NCBI GenBank assembly: GCA_905221605.1
Contig: CAJNDS010001101.1
Coordinates: 167,501 to 231,500, forward strand
Reading direction: 5' to 3'
Length of the DNA: 64,000 nucleotides
Origin: Symbiodinium natans
Taxonomy: Eukaryota > Sar > Dinophyceae > Suessiales > Symbiodiniaceae
Made by a program: the position numbers and the translations under genes. Shown here one piece after another: positions 28,855 to 38,482 of this stretch. The notes under the pieces were generated by a model. It was not told the origin of the DNA and searched no databases. It saw only the letters and a program-made list of their open reading frames with translations. How positions within the stretch are numbered: position 1 is the stretch's first letter; each line of letters starts with the position of its first letter.

Positions 28855-29530
28855 GAAATCCTAAACCCTAAACCCTAAACCCTGAACCCTGAACCCTAAA
28901 CCCTAAACCATAAATCCCTAAACACTAGATTCCCTAGATGCCTAAGTCAGTAAATCCTTAGACAAACCCTAAACCCTTAAACCCTACTATCCCTAAACCC
29001 TTGAACTTCAAACCCTCAATCCCGAAGTCCCTGAAGCCCTACAAGTCCTAAGAGCCCTAGATCTCTAAGCCCTAAACCCTAAACCCTAAAACCCTACTTG
29101 TAGCGACAGGCTGTGCTAGGGGAGCTGCACGGCTTGAGTTTCAACACTAAAACCCTAAAAACCCTAACCCCTTTCATGAGCTAAACAAGGCAGGGGGCTT
29201 AGAGACGGCATTAAAAAAATCGGAACAAACCCTTAGCCCTCAACTCTAAAACCCTAAACCCAGTATCCTAGAAGACCAAAGGGCTTTAAGGTTTAAGGTT
29301 TAGGGTGTTGGGTCTGCATTCTATGACGCTAAGTGACCGTCATCCTAGGGCAATGTATTGGAGTGTCCTAATGAGAAAGGGGGGTTCCAAGCTGCGGGGA
29401 GGGGGGGGAGAAGCATATCTGGCACTCGCTCAGACAAGGTTCCCTGGGAACCACCCTAAGCCCTAAACCCTAAACCCTGAACCCTAAACCTCAACCCGAA
29501 ACCCTAACCCCATAAACCCCAAACCCTCAA
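28855..29530 (-). repeat. Degenerate C-strand telomere region
   Basis: CCCTAAA runs at 28860-28910, 29068-29095 and 29455-29525 among diverged words (CCCTCAA, TCCCTAGA). G9 run at 29400-29410. Confidence 0.7.
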
Positions 29531-29635
29531 GGACCGCGTACAGCACTACTGCGCGTTCTAGACAGCATGTCAAAGTGTAGTATGCCGGAGCTTAGGGGGC
29601 TTGAGCTTGCGGAGGTTAAGGTTCAGGGTTTTAGG

Positions 29636-29770
29636 GATTAGAGGGTTTGAGGGATAGGGTTTAGAGGGTGTAGAGAGGGTTTAGAGAGGGTTTAGAGAGG
29701 GTTTAGAGAGGGTTTAGAGGCTTTAGAGAGGGTTAGAGAGGGTTTAGAGGGTTTAGAGGGTTTAGTAATC
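29636..29770 (+). repeat. 11-mer/9-mer telomere-variant array TTTAGAGAGGG
   Basis: GGGTTTAGAGA (11-mer) repeated about 6 times, with TTTAGAGGG (9-mer) at both edges. Unit-length change inside a single array. Confidence 0.95.
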
Positions 29771-29862
29771 CTGAACCCCAAGCCCCAAAACCCTTAAACA
29801 CCAAACCGATGGATCTGCGAACTCTGGGAACCCAAAAATGAGGGAGTCGAGCTGTTGTGCTA

Positions 29863-29972
29863 GGGTTAGGGGTTTAGGGTTTAGGGTTCAGGGTTCAGGG
29901 TTCAGGGTTTAGGGTTTAGGGATTAGGGATTAGGGTTTCGGGTTAGGGTTTAGGGCTTAGGGTTTAGGCTTC
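29863..29972 (+). repeat. G-strand telomere array with variants
   Basis: TTTAGGG, TTCAGGG x3, GATTAGG and TTTCGGG. Confidence 0.9.
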
Positions 29973-30205
29973 TTTCGTCGGCGGCTGACCGGCACAGTCG
30001 AGGCTTAGTCTCGTGGCATTGCAGTCCAAATCCACCCCACGCGAACGCAGCCTGATACTGATACATATTGTCGTATCGCATGTACATGAAATGGCGCTTT
30101 CACCTTGTAGGGGATTGGTTAGGGCTGGCCTACCCTACAGGCAAGGCCCCCTGTCGAACAAAACTGTTGCCCCAAACCCCGGCTGTGCACAACCTCCCCC
30201 CCTGG

Positions 30206-30366
30206 ACCCTTAACCCTAAACCCGCTAAACCCGCTAAACCCGCTAAACCCGCTAAACCCGCTAAACCCTAAACCCTAAACCCTAAACCCTAAACCCTAAA
30301 CCCTAAACCCTAAACCCTAAACCCTACCCCCAACCCCCCCCCCCCCCCCCCAAAAAAAAAAAAAAA
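30206..30366 (-). repeat. 9-mer AACCCGCTA, CCCTAAA array, then C/A run
   Basis: Five units of CTAAACCCG (30222-30266) pass directly into ~9 perfect CCCTAAA (to 30325), then C19 followed by A15. Shows a 9-mer and the canonical 7-mer in register in one tract. Confidence 0.95.
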
Positions 30367-30454
30367 GAGGTGTCCTCGGGCCTCAAGCCCGAGACCATAT
30401 GCAGGCAACGCCTTGGTGGAAGTTTAAGCTTGGGAATAGGGGCCTCACTATACA

Positions 30455-30900
30455 GTTTGGGGTTTAGGGTTTAGGGTTTTAGGGTGTAGGGTTTAGGGTT
30501 TAGGGTTTAGGGATGCAATACTCGGTTTTCTTTATAGTCTTCCCAGCCGCGCAATCCGGTTTCTAGGGTAGGGGTTTGGGTTTCGGGTCTAGGGTGTCCT
30601 TGTTGAGGTTTGGCTTGCAGGATCCCTCGCATGTGTCCTTCCTAAACCCTAAACCCTAAACTCTATAACCCTATAACCCCTAAACCCTAAACCCTCTTGA
30701 GGTACTTCGGGGGGGGGGGGGGGGCGGGTGTCAGGGTTAGGGCGGCTTGGGGTTAGGGTTTGAACCTTGGGCCGGCAGGGTTTAGGGTTTAGAGTTAGGG
30801 CTTGGGTTTAGGGTTTAGGGTTTAGAAGGGGTGTAGGGCCTGAACGGGCCCATTAATTTTAGCAACCCCCCCCCCCCCCTTCCCCCCCCGCCAACTTCTC
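30455..30900. repeat. Short telomere tracts and homopolymers
   Basis: G-strand units at 30458-30510 and 30778-30830; C-strand at 30643-30695; G-run 30710-30724; C-runs 30867-30879 and 30882-30889. Confidence 0.8.
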
Positions 30901-31220
30901 AATTGGTGGTCGCCCTAGCGGCATGTAGGATGTGGCCCAGCAAGACGCGAGAGGATCTATTGACGCAAATGCGTGGGGAGCGCTGATACGAATGGCAAGG
31001 GAGCATGTGCTTGCAGTGATACAATGTAAGGGAGATGCGCGGACCCCCAACTTCGAAATACTCAGCCCGCAACCCTAAACCCTACCAACACCGAGAAGCA
31101 AGCATTCTTAGCAACTCCCACAGTCTCGCCAGGGCGCATGCGACTGAGCCTCGTTGCATCGAAGATGCTGGAGACCCTGGGCGAGAGAGCATCCTAAGCC
31201 TAAACCCCAATCTGAATCAC
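30901..31220. other. Unique DNA, no gene recognised
   Basis: Contains two short frames (minus 30859-31050, plus 31035-31247) without recognisable motifs. Confidence 0.35.
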
Positions 31221-31305
31221 CCCAGGGCCCTAAACCCTAAACCCTAAACCCTAAACCCTAAACCCTAAACCCTAAACCTTAAACCCTAAACCCTAAACTC
31301 TGAAA
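31221..31305 (-). repeat. C-strand telomere array, ~11 units
   Basis: Nearly perfect, one CCTTAAA variant. Confidence 0.95.
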
Positions 31306-31381
31306 GGGAGTGCGGCCCTGAGCTCCTGTTTTGGGGGTAGCCCTAAGCGCCTTTCTGGACAGCGCCGACTTTGAGAAGTTG

Positions 31382-31575
31382 GGGTTTAGGGTTTATAGGG
31401 TTTAGGGTTTATAGGGTTTAGGGTTTATAGGGTTTATAGGGTTTATAGGGTTTATAGGGTTTATAGGGTTTATAGGGTTTATAGGGTTTATAGGGTTTAT
31501 AGGGTTTAGGGTTTAGGGTTTAGGGTTTAGGGGTTAGGGGTTAGGGGTTAGGGTTTAGACCCTAAACCCTAAAAC
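31382..31575. repeat. 9-mer TTTATAGGG array ending in head-to-head telomere junction
   Basis: About 12 TTTATAGGG units (31385-31508), then TTTAGGG and GGTTAGGG units, then a direct flip GGGTTTAGACCCTAAACCC at 31551-31569. G-strand followed by C-strand is the arrangement expected if two chromosome ends had joined, but the right arm is only about two units. Confidence 0.9.
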
Positions 31576-31619
31576 CATCACGAGGCTTGCAAACGTGTGC
31601 ACAGGCAAGTTTCGGGCGT

Positions 31620-32000
31620 GTAGGGTTTAGGGCTGGGCTTAGGGGTTCCTATGCTGACTCTATAAATGAGGGGAACCCTAAACCCTTATAAACCCTAAGC
31701 CCTAAGCCCTAAACCCTAAGCCCTAAGCCCTAAACCCTACACCCTAACTGAGGGTTGTAGGGTTTTCAGGGTTTTAGGTTTGGGGTTTGGGGTTGCGCTA
31801 TAGTACTGCCATATTCAGGCGCAACTCGAGCTACTTGGACGCCTCCTTCGTAAAGTTTAGGGTTTCAGGGTTTAGGGTTCAGAGTTTAGGGTGTTTTACG
31901 GCTTTCTGCCGCGAGCTTGAGAAGCCATTGTTGGCCACGGAGCTTCTGGAACGACGTGCTCCAAAGCGGATGGTCTTCCACAGTGACAGCCGCCTCCAGG
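31620..32000. other. Telomere words and unique DNA
   Basis: C-strand CCCTAAG/CCCTAAA at 31675-31745. An 87-aa plus frame (31787-32050) runs into the MITE at 32001 and is not considered a gene. Confidence 0.4.
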
Positions 32001-32151
32001 TACCCAAAGAGCCCAATACCCCTTCATTAAGGAATAATCCTTATAATTGAAACCATCCCTAAATTAAGGAATATTTCAAAAACCATATAAAGGGTCCCTT
32101 TACAATTTAAGGCATATATTCCTTAATTAAGGGGTGTTGGGCTCTCTGGGT
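32001..32151. mobile_element. MITE-like family B, copy 8 (longest)
   Basis: Ends TACCCAAAGAGCCCAATACC and GGTGTTGGGCTCTCTGGGT; inner CTTCATTAAGGAATA against ATTCCTTAATTAAGG. About 150 bp, with an extra internal AAGGAATATTTCAAAAACC segment. Confidence 0.8.
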
Positions 32152-32370
32152 CCAAGTACTTCAGGGAAGCCCTACGCCGGAGATCAATTGGTTAATGATA
32201 ATGTTGACGGTCCTTTGGTATATGTGTATATATATATCTATGTATGTATACATACCATTCTGAGCTTTTTTTGTTTTCGAGGTGGCATTGGCCCGTAACC
32301 CCCAAAGAGTTTTACAAACAACTTGCTTGCTCGACTGCTGGGTTCTAAGGTCTCGGTCACTGATACGGAG
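32152..32370. other. Unique DNA with (TA) microsatellite
   Basis: TATATGTGTATATATATATC at 32219-32238. No gene. Confidence 0.4.
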
Positions 32371-32474
32371 GTTCTCGAAAACAGGGGACCCCACAAATAG
32401 ACCCCCAAATAGTAGGACCCCCTTATAATAAAGACCCTAACAAGGTACCCATAATTTCGGAAACCCCCATATGA
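32371..32474. mobile_element. MITE-like family G, copy 2
   Basis: GGTTCTCGAAAACAGGGGAC at the left, TTTCGGAAACCCCCATATG at the right, with AAATAGTAGGACCCCC and AAGGTACCC inside. Confidence 0.7.
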
Positions 32475-32619
32475 AACTTTTTGACTTTCGGCTAGCGAGC
32501 TCCGTGCATGAGCCATGGCCCAGCAAAGACCCATACCCAAAGCTCAAAGAGCAGCATGCCGACCATGTTTCGGGTTCGGGTTTAAGGCTTAGGGCTCAGG
32601 GTTTAGGGTTTAGGGCTTT

Positions 32620-32730
32620 ACCCTAAGGGTCCATGTACCTTATTCTGATATACTTAGGCCCCAAAGCCCTGATATAGGAAGTACTTTAAGGCCCAAGTAC
32701 TCTCTGTTTAGGTACATGGACCCTTAGGGT
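32620..32730. mobile_element. MITE-like family H, copy 2
   Basis: Ends ACCCTAAGGGTCCATGTACC and GGTACATGGACCCTTAGGGT, identical to copy 1. The interior is the reverse complement of copy 1. Both are preceded by GGGCTTT. Confidence 0.85.
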
Positions 32731-33013
32731 TCGGGCTCAGGGTTTAGGGTTTAGGGCTTTAGAATAGTAGGGAGTTGAGTCGTTGAGGATACTGAAGGAT
32801 TGATTGGGCAAAAGTCCCAGTTTCCTCAAGTCGCTTCTTGAAGATACATACGTGTTGGGCTACTTACGACGTACCTAATATAGGCAACCCAGAGCCCAAA
32901 AAAGTCATAAAACAACAAAAACACGACTGAACAGCCTAACTTGAGAGTCGAGGGCATCTTGGTAAAACACACATGGCGACTCTGGCAGCTGAGCTGGGGG
33001 AATATCCTCAGCA

Positions 33014-33132
33014 TACCCCGAGATTCCCATACCTCTACTTAACTAAGGAAATATTCGTAAAATACAAGAGGGTTCCTTATACAGTGAAAGGAGTATTCCT
33101 TAGCTAAAGGGGGGTATTGGGGTCTCTGGGTA
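33014..33132. mobile_element. MITE-like family B, copy 9
   Basis: Ends TACCCCGAGATTCCCATACC and GGTATTGGGGTCTCTGGGTA; inner ACTAAGGAAATATTC against AGTATTCCTTAGCTAA. Confidence 0.75.
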
Positions 33133-33469
33133 CCTTGTTATTACCGTGGCAACCCCAACGAGATACAGATGCTGTGAAGCGTGGGCGCAGAGGACGAGAA
33201 AAAACTGTGTCAGGAATAGGCCTCAACCCAAACTCTGAACCCGCCCGAAGCCCTAAAACCGCGGCTTCGTAGGATTTGAACTCACAATCCCTGAACCGCA
33301 AGCTTCCCGACCCTAAGCCCTATAAACCCTAAGCATATCCCTAAACCCAGCGCACCTGCGGGTTGAATATTGCCTCATCGTTCTGCTGAAGCCACTGCGC
33401 CAATGTGACCTGGCAGGGGGTGATGTAGCTTCATTGGGTTTTGGGTTGAGGGTTTGGAGTATACTTTGA

Positions 33470-33570
33470 ACTAAACCCTAAACCCTAAACCATAAACCCT
33501 AAACACGCTAAACCCTAAACCCTAAACCCTACACCCTACACCCTACACCCTAAACCCTAAACCCTCCCTA
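33470..33570 (-). repeat. C-strand telomere array with CCCTACA variants
   Basis: CCCTAAA, CCATAAA and CCCTACA x3. Confidence 0.9.
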
Positions 33571-33649
33571 GGATGACTTTGGGGCCCAAGTGAATTCTAC
33601 ACCATGGCTTTCAGGGCCGCCTAAGTCTGGGAACCAAAGCCCGAAATTC

Positions 33650-33805
33650 TAAAAAGCCTGAACTCTGAGACCTAAAACCTAGAGGGCTTAGGGTTTAAGC
33701 CTGAAGTCTGAGACCTAAAACCTAGAAGGCTTAGGGTTCAATCAGGGTTTAAGGTTTCGGGTTCAGGCTTTAGGGGGGTTTAGGGTTTAGGGTTTAGGGT
33801 TTAGG
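33650..33805. repeat. ~50-bp imperfect tandem duplication and G-strand tract
   Basis: CTGAGACCTAAAACCTAGA then GGCTTAGGGTT occurs at about 33665 and 33708; TTTAGGG x4 at 33777-33805. Confidence 0.8.
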
Positions 33806-34354
33806 AGGCGTCCCGAAAAGGTGTTGTCGAACTTCGGGTTTAGCGTTCAGGGTTGCGGGCTTGTGCTACCACATCAGCCACAAGTGCAACATTACATGTG
33901 CTAAAGAGCCTTAGACCTAAGGGTAGTTATATGGCAGAGTTTAGAGTTTGGATGTTGAGGTAGGAAGCCCTAAGCCCTATATTCCTAGACCCAAAACGCC
34001 GAAGCCCAAGACCCCCAGACACGACAATCCAAGCCGGATCTTCCTCGTGCCGGAGGAGGCAGACACCAAACCGAGCCTCCTGGCACTTCAAACCAGACAG
34101 GGTTTAGGGCTTAGGGTTTAGGGTTGGGGGGGTACAGGCATTCAGGATTTAGGGCATTTCTGGGGTTCAGGGTCCACCTGCAAAATCAAACTCTATAAAC
34201 TAGCCCCCCCACCCGACATGTACCTTTTGTGGGTTTCATTTTCTGGACTGCGCTACATAACTTTCACCTTGTTCTCGACAACAACGTGAATTTGCGCCAA
34301 CGTGGACAGTTTTGTCGAGCCCACTACGGCACTGTGTAGACTTCCAAGATACAC
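33806..34354. other. Unique DNA with G-strand words
   Basis: TTTAGGG words at 34099-34125. The 99-aa minus frame (34236-34535) spans the telomere insertion at 34364 and is not considered a gene. Confidence 0.4.
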
Positions 34355-34390
34355 AACGTTGAGCCCTAACCCTAAACCCTAAACGTTGGG
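34355..34390 (-). repeat. Telomere insertion with 9-bp flanking duplication
   Basis: AACGTTGAG (34355-34363) and AACGTTGGG (34382-34390) enclose CCCTAACCCTAAACCCTA. The flanks are unrelated to the telomere unit, so this is a clean duplication with one mismatch. Confidence 0.75.
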
Positions 34391-34550
34391 GTCTTGAGTG
34401 TGCCGTAAGCCAAGCAGGGGCATGAGTTGAGAACGGGCCCTGGAGAGGTGCACCGGTTTCGGGTTTCATAGGGACTAGCAGTGACGAGAAAAGGGTAGAA
34501 ACCCTAAACCACAACCCTTCACCGACCTCCCCCATCCCTATAAATCCACC

Positions 34551-34605
34551 TTATGTCAGCCCAGCAACCATACTGTACTAAGGGCAACCTTTGTGGGGTT
34601 GGTAC
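34551..34605. mobile_element. MITE-like family F, left half (copy 4)
   Basis: TCAGCCCAGCAACCATACTG then AAGGGCAACCTTTGTGGGG. The remainder is not recognised. Confidence 0.55.
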
Positions 34606-35090
34606 CTAAGAATCCGATGAGGAGATCGATAAGGAGAAGCTTCTGCAGGTACGGTTTGGGGATCCGAGTGCTCAACAAGCATAAACTCCAGGCTTGAGAG
34701 GACTTGTTAAAGTTTGGGCTTAGGGGCAGAGCACATGTAACTCTACACTTTCTGCAGTTTAGAAGGACCTCTTAGCAGCACATACGAGTAGCAAGCCTAA
34801 GCCCCCAAAAGTTGCAGGCGGAAAGAGTTCCAGGTGCCTGAATGCGGAACCCTTATCACCCTAAACCCTAAACGCCTGACCTCCAAGCCCTGAATAACCA
34901 AAAGGATGGAGCAGCTTGAACAGCCCCGGAAAATCCTGAGCCCCGAAACCCCTACACTTTGTGCCCCTATACAACACCAAGCCCCAAAACCTACGCCCTT
35001 AGGCCCCGAGCCACCAACACCTAGGGGCTCAAGCCCGAAACCCTGATTCACCTAGACCCCAAACGTGCACCCTAACCAACTCTTACCTAT
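34606..35090. other. Unique DNA, no gene recognised
   Basis: An 84-aa minus frame (34797-35051) ends in degenerate GGGTTT translation. CCCTAAA x2 at 34858-34873. Confidence 0.4.
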
Positions 35091-35091
35091 A

Positions 35092-35162
35092 TGTGTATAT
35101 ATATATATATATATGTGTGTGTGTATACATATATGTATAATATGTATATATATATATATACA
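35092..35162. repeat. (TA)/(TG) microsatellite
   Basis: TA-rich run with GTGTGTGTATAC in the middle, roughly symmetrical. Confidence 0.95.
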
Positions 35163-35169
35163 TACCTCA

Positions 35170-35292
35170 AGCCCTTGGTGAGCATAGGCACAGGCACAAC
35201 GCCTCTTGACTTTTCCTTTATTCAGGCAGAATAGGCACAACGGTTCGTGGGCATAGGCACAACGGTTCGCGGGCACAGGCACAACGGCTCAT
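35170..35292 (+). repeat. Short tandem repeat GGCACAACGGTTCGYGGGCA
   Basis: AGGCACAACGGTTCGTGGGC-type unit, about 3 copies at 35230-35292, and a diverged one at 35190. Its GGGCA..ACGG word resembles the 35449 minisatellite. Confidence 0.85.
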
Positions 35293-35321
35293 CTATGCCA
35301 CTACAACACTGAACGCCAAAA

Positions 35322-35415
35322 AACTAAAACCTAAACTCTAAACCCTAAACCCTAAACCCTGAACCCTAAACCCTGAACCCCTAAACCCTAAACCCTAAAC
35401 CCTAAACCCTAAACC
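35322..35415 (-). repeat. C-strand telomere array, ~12 units
   Basis: CCCTAAA with CCCTGAA and CCCCTAAA variants; abuts the minisatellite region. Confidence 0.9.
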
Positions 35416-35448
35416 TCTCTATCATAATGAATTTAAACCCTAATTCAA

Positions 35449-35945
35449 AAGTGGGCAACGGTGATTTTCTGCCTCAAAAGTGGGCAACGGTGACTTTTTC
35501 GGCCTCAAAAGTGGGCAACGGTGATTTTCCGGGCCTCAAAAGTGGGCAACGGTGACTTTCCGGGCCCCAAAAGTGGGCAACGGTGACTTTCCGGGCCTCA
35601 GAAGTGGGCAACGGTGATTTTTTTCCGGGCCTCAAAAGTGGGCAACGGTGACTTTCCGGGCCTCAAAAGTGGGCAACGGTGATTTTCCGGGCCTCAAAAG
35701 TGGGCAACGGTGACTTTCGGCCTCACAAAAGGGCAACGGTGACTTTCCGGGCCTCAAAAGTGGGCAACGGTGACTTTCCGGGCCTCAAAAGTGGGCAACG
35801 GTGACTTTCGGCCTCAAAAGTGGGCAACGGTGACTTTGTGGGCAACGGTTATTTTCCGGGCCTCAAAAGTGGGCAACGGTGACTTTCCGGGCCTCAAAAG
35901 TGGGCAACGGTGACTTTCCGGGCCTCAAAAGTGGGCAACGGTGAA
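35449..35945 (+). repeat. 30-31 bp minisatellite, 17 copies
   Basis: Consensus core AAAAGTGGGCAACGGTGACT, linked by TTCCGGGCCTC. Copies differ in the T-run and in CCGGGCC against CGGCC; copy 14 is shortened. Not telomere-derived and found nowhere else in the window. Confidence 0.97.
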
Positions 35946-36345
35946 TTTTCTTTTCCCTGAGTTTTTTCAAGGTTTTTCAGAGGTTTTCAATGTTTTTCAA
36001 AGTTTTTCAATGTTTTTCAGGATGTTTCAGGGCTTTGAACCCTCAATTCTGATGAAGGGCAGCCCCCGCGACCTTTTCACAGCCTAGTTTTGGTCAAGGG
36101 GGGGTCGTATTTTTCAATTTAAAAGGTAAAATAGTCTTCGGAGACCCCCCCTGGCCTCAAACTCCGACCCCTTCTTGGGAGGGAAAGTTTGCCTCCAAAA
36201 ACACCCCAAATGAGGGGGACCCCAGGATCGGCCCGGGTCCCTATTAAAAATGCGATTTTTCAGTACTGAAATCGACGGTTCTGGGTGGCCTCGTTTTCTG
36301 GGTTTTTGACCACGAGCCTTCACCGATAGGGGCTTCTAATCCGTA
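35946..36345. other. TTTTTCAA minisatellite and unusual unique block
   Basis: TTTTTCAA(G/T)G-type 11-12-mers about 6 times (35954-36030). About 300 bp telomere-free sequence follows, with GGGGGGGTCG and GACCCCCCC words and GGGTCCCTATTAAAAATGCG. No gene recognised. It may be the body of the element to which the minisatellite belongs. Confidence 0.6.
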
Positions 36346-36544
36346 GGGTTTAGGGCCCTAAGAGCATAAAGGGCCTGTTGTGGGCCTTGAATTGGATTTC
36401 GGGTTTTGGGTCCGTTAAAAGCTAACTACTGGGAATGTATTGAGTGAACTTTGTATTTTCTCAATGTTATGGGTTTCTTGGGTGGGTGGGTTTTTTTCCA
36501 ACGCTTGACAAGCTGCTTGACTAGTGAATGCTCGGACTTGAGAT

Positions 36545-36932
36545 GCTGAACCCTAAACCCTAAACCCTAAACCCTAAACCCTAAACCCTAAACCCTAAAC
36601 CCGAAACCCTAAACCCTAAACCCTAAACCCTAAACCCTATACCCTAAACCCTAAACCTTAACCTGAAAGCTGCGCGCCTCGCCCAGGTCTGCCGCTGGCT
36701 TGAACCAGTCCTGGGTCGTGCACGCCTCCAGCCTGGGAGTGAGGGGGCGGTTGAAGTTGTTAGGGTTTAGGGTTTAGGGTTTAGGGTTTAGGGTTTAGGG
36801 TTTAGGGTTTAGGGTTTAGGGTTTAGGGTTTCGGGTTTCGGGTTTAGGGTTTAGGGTTTCGGGTTCGGGTTTAGGGTTTAGGGTGTAGGGTTTAGGGTTA
36901 GGGTTTAGGGCGTAGGGCTTAGGGCATAGGGG
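36545..36932. repeat. C-strand array, ~105 bp spacer, G-strand array
   Basis: ~16 CCCTAAA units (36545-36660), a GC-rich spacer, then ~20 TTTAGGG units (36765-36932) decaying at the right to TTTCGGG and GCGTAGGG. Divergent arrangement, the opposite of an end-to-end fusion. Confidence 0.95.
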
Positions 36933-37279
36933 TTAGGGTTGATCACGCGACAAAAACAGGTCGGTTTTTGGTTACAGGCATAAAGGGATTGCTATTTTGC
37001 ATTTTCCAAGGGCTCTTATTACGTTCTTAAAAGCAAATAGTAGCTTATCGCTTAGGTTTGGTTTAGGGCTTGGAGGGCTTCGGAGTTGTGCATTCGGGCC
37101 TTGCGTGCTTATGCGCAATGCTTCCTGTCCTCTTAGGGCTAGTGAGGACTTAGATTCGGCCGCGGGTGGTGTCCAAACAAAAAGGCCGAAACACATGGGA
37201 CTTCGCTTACTACCAGCTTGATGTTCCTTGTAGGTCATGCCTGCCCGTTAAGGAGTACAATGTAGCTGCTGCAGTCGGG
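36933..37279. other. Unique DNA, no gene recognised
   Basis: Two short frames on opposite strands (36972-37238) without motifs. Confidence 0.35.
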
Positions 37280-37325
37280 CTTAGGGTTTAGGGTTTAGGG
37301 TTTAGAGTTTAGGGTTTAGGGGTTT
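37280..37325 (+). repeat. G-strand telomere tract abutting a family C element
   Basis: TTTAGGG x6 with one TTTAGAG; the MITE starts 5 bp later. Confidence 0.9.
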
Positions 37326-37329
37326 CGGG

Positions 37330-37429
37330 TTGGGATGTTCCCCCTTCGACCAACAGTCCCGAAGGGGGACTGTAGTACCCCCGAATATAATCCCGATTAA
37401 GGACTGTTCGTACAAGGGGAACGGCCCAA
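37330..37429. mobile_element. MITE-like family C, copy 2
   Basis: Ends TTGGGATGTTCCCCCTTCGA and ACAAGGGGAACGGCCCAA; AACAGTCCCGA..TTAAGGACTGTTCG inside. Confidence 0.75.
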
Positions 37430-37548
37430 GTTTAGGGCGCAAAACCCTAAACCTAAACCCTAAAAACTAAACCCTATTGAAAGCGCCAAAAGGCGGTAAG
37501 GGCTCTTTCATTTTCAAGGTTTGCGGCGTGTTTTTTGGGGGTTTAATT

Positions 37549-37660
37549 TGGGGGTTTCCCAAATTAGGCGTACCTTACCTTCTTGGGGTCCTTACTAGAA
37601 GGGAATCCTACTATTTGGGGTTTCTATTTGGGTTCCCCTTTTTCGTAACCCTCCCCCCCA
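37549..37660. mobile_element. MITE-like family G, copy 3
   Basis: GGGGGTTTCCCAAATTAGGC at the left; ATTTGGGTTCCCCTTTTTCG and TAACCCTCCCCC at the right; core GGGGTCCTTACTAGAAGGGA. Most complete G copy. Confidence 0.75.
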
Positions 37661-37752
37661 AATTTAGGGAGTTGCATGGATTCTTTGAGGGTTTTGTGCA
37701 AAAAATGGTTTGGGAGGAAGCTGCTTCCCTGAGAGGCACTGAGGAAGAGCCC

Positions 37753-37896
37753 TACTTGGAGGTTTATGGCACTAATTAACCAATTCTAACTGTACTTACA
37801 CCTGCACTTATACCCATACTAGGGCGCTTAAGGAGCTTATAAGCGGGCTACAAGTACAGTTAGAATTGGTGAATAAGTACCATGAACCTCCAAGTA
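37753..37896. mobile_element. MITE-like family A, copy 8 (full length)
   Basis: Ends TACTTGGAGGTTTATGGCAC and GTACCATGAACCTCCAAGTA; long mirrored interior AACCAATTCTAACTGTACTT against GTACAGTTAGAATTGG. Confidence 0.85.
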
Positions 37897-37924
37897 GACC
37901 CTGCACTCCGCCAACTTTAGGCTC

Positions 37925-38012
37925 CCCATTCGACACCCTAAACCCTCGACCCTAAACCCCAATCCCTAAACCCTTAAACCCTAAACCCTAAACCCTAAAC
38001 CCTAAACCATAG
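37925..38012 (-). repeat. C-strand telomere array
   Basis: CCCTAAA with CCCTCGA and CCCTTAA variants on the left side. Confidence 0.9.
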
Positions 38013-38108
38013 CCTCCGAATTCGAGGGGCATGGAAGGAAGCCGCCGAAAAAGCGAGCTGTGCAACACAAAGCCGGCCATGGCGTCGGCGATCAGCCTCA
38101 GAGCACGG

Positions 38109-38280
38109 TAGAAGGGTACGCCTTATATGTACCCCTTATATATCCCTTATGTACCCCTTATATACACCCCTTGCATACCCCGTATATACCCCTTATATGC
38201 CCTGTAGAAATTAAGGGACCATACATCAGAACCCTTGAGAGGAGGTTAGGGACCATATGAAGGGCCCATGAAACTACCCT
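38109..38280. mobile_element. MITE-like family E, copy 2, with internal CCCCTTATATA expansion
   Basis: Right end GGGCCCATGAAACTACCCTA. The interior ACCCCTTATATA/GTACCCCTTATG 11-12-mer is repeated about 6 times (38120-38200), where copies 1 and 3 have one or two. Shared CATCAGAACCCTTGA and TTAGGGACCATA. Confidence 0.7.
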
Positions 38281-38409
38281 AGACATGTCAACTCTGAACC
38301 CCACAATAGGGCCCAAGTTTCGTGTGGTGCAGATGCCAAGTTCCGGAATTATTGTTGTTGCCTCTGAGGAACCCTTGGCAGTCTATAACGTCGGGGTAGG
38401 GCTTATAGG

Positions 38410-38482
38410 TTGGAATGTTCCCCCTTATACTAACAGCCCTCAATCGGAATTATAGAACCCGCGTATTAGGGGGAACATCCAA
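38410..38482. mobile_element. MITE-like family C, copy 3 (internal deletion)
   Basis: Left TTGGAATGTTCCCCCTTATA intact, right AGGGGGAACATCCAA intact, but only 73 bp. The CTGTTAGTAT stretch of the right half is gone. Confidence 0.75.

Noticed and set aside
33263-33290. tRNA-like 3' half on the minus strand (AGTTCAAATCC B-box-like word)
   Set aside because: The T arm has a mismatch, no matching 5' acceptor strand, and no convincing A box or anticodon arm. Probably chance.
35449-35945. CRISPR-like regular repeat
   Set aside because: The units are contiguous tandem copies with the 'spacers' as conserved as the 'repeats', and the DNA is eukaryotic. It is a minisatellite.
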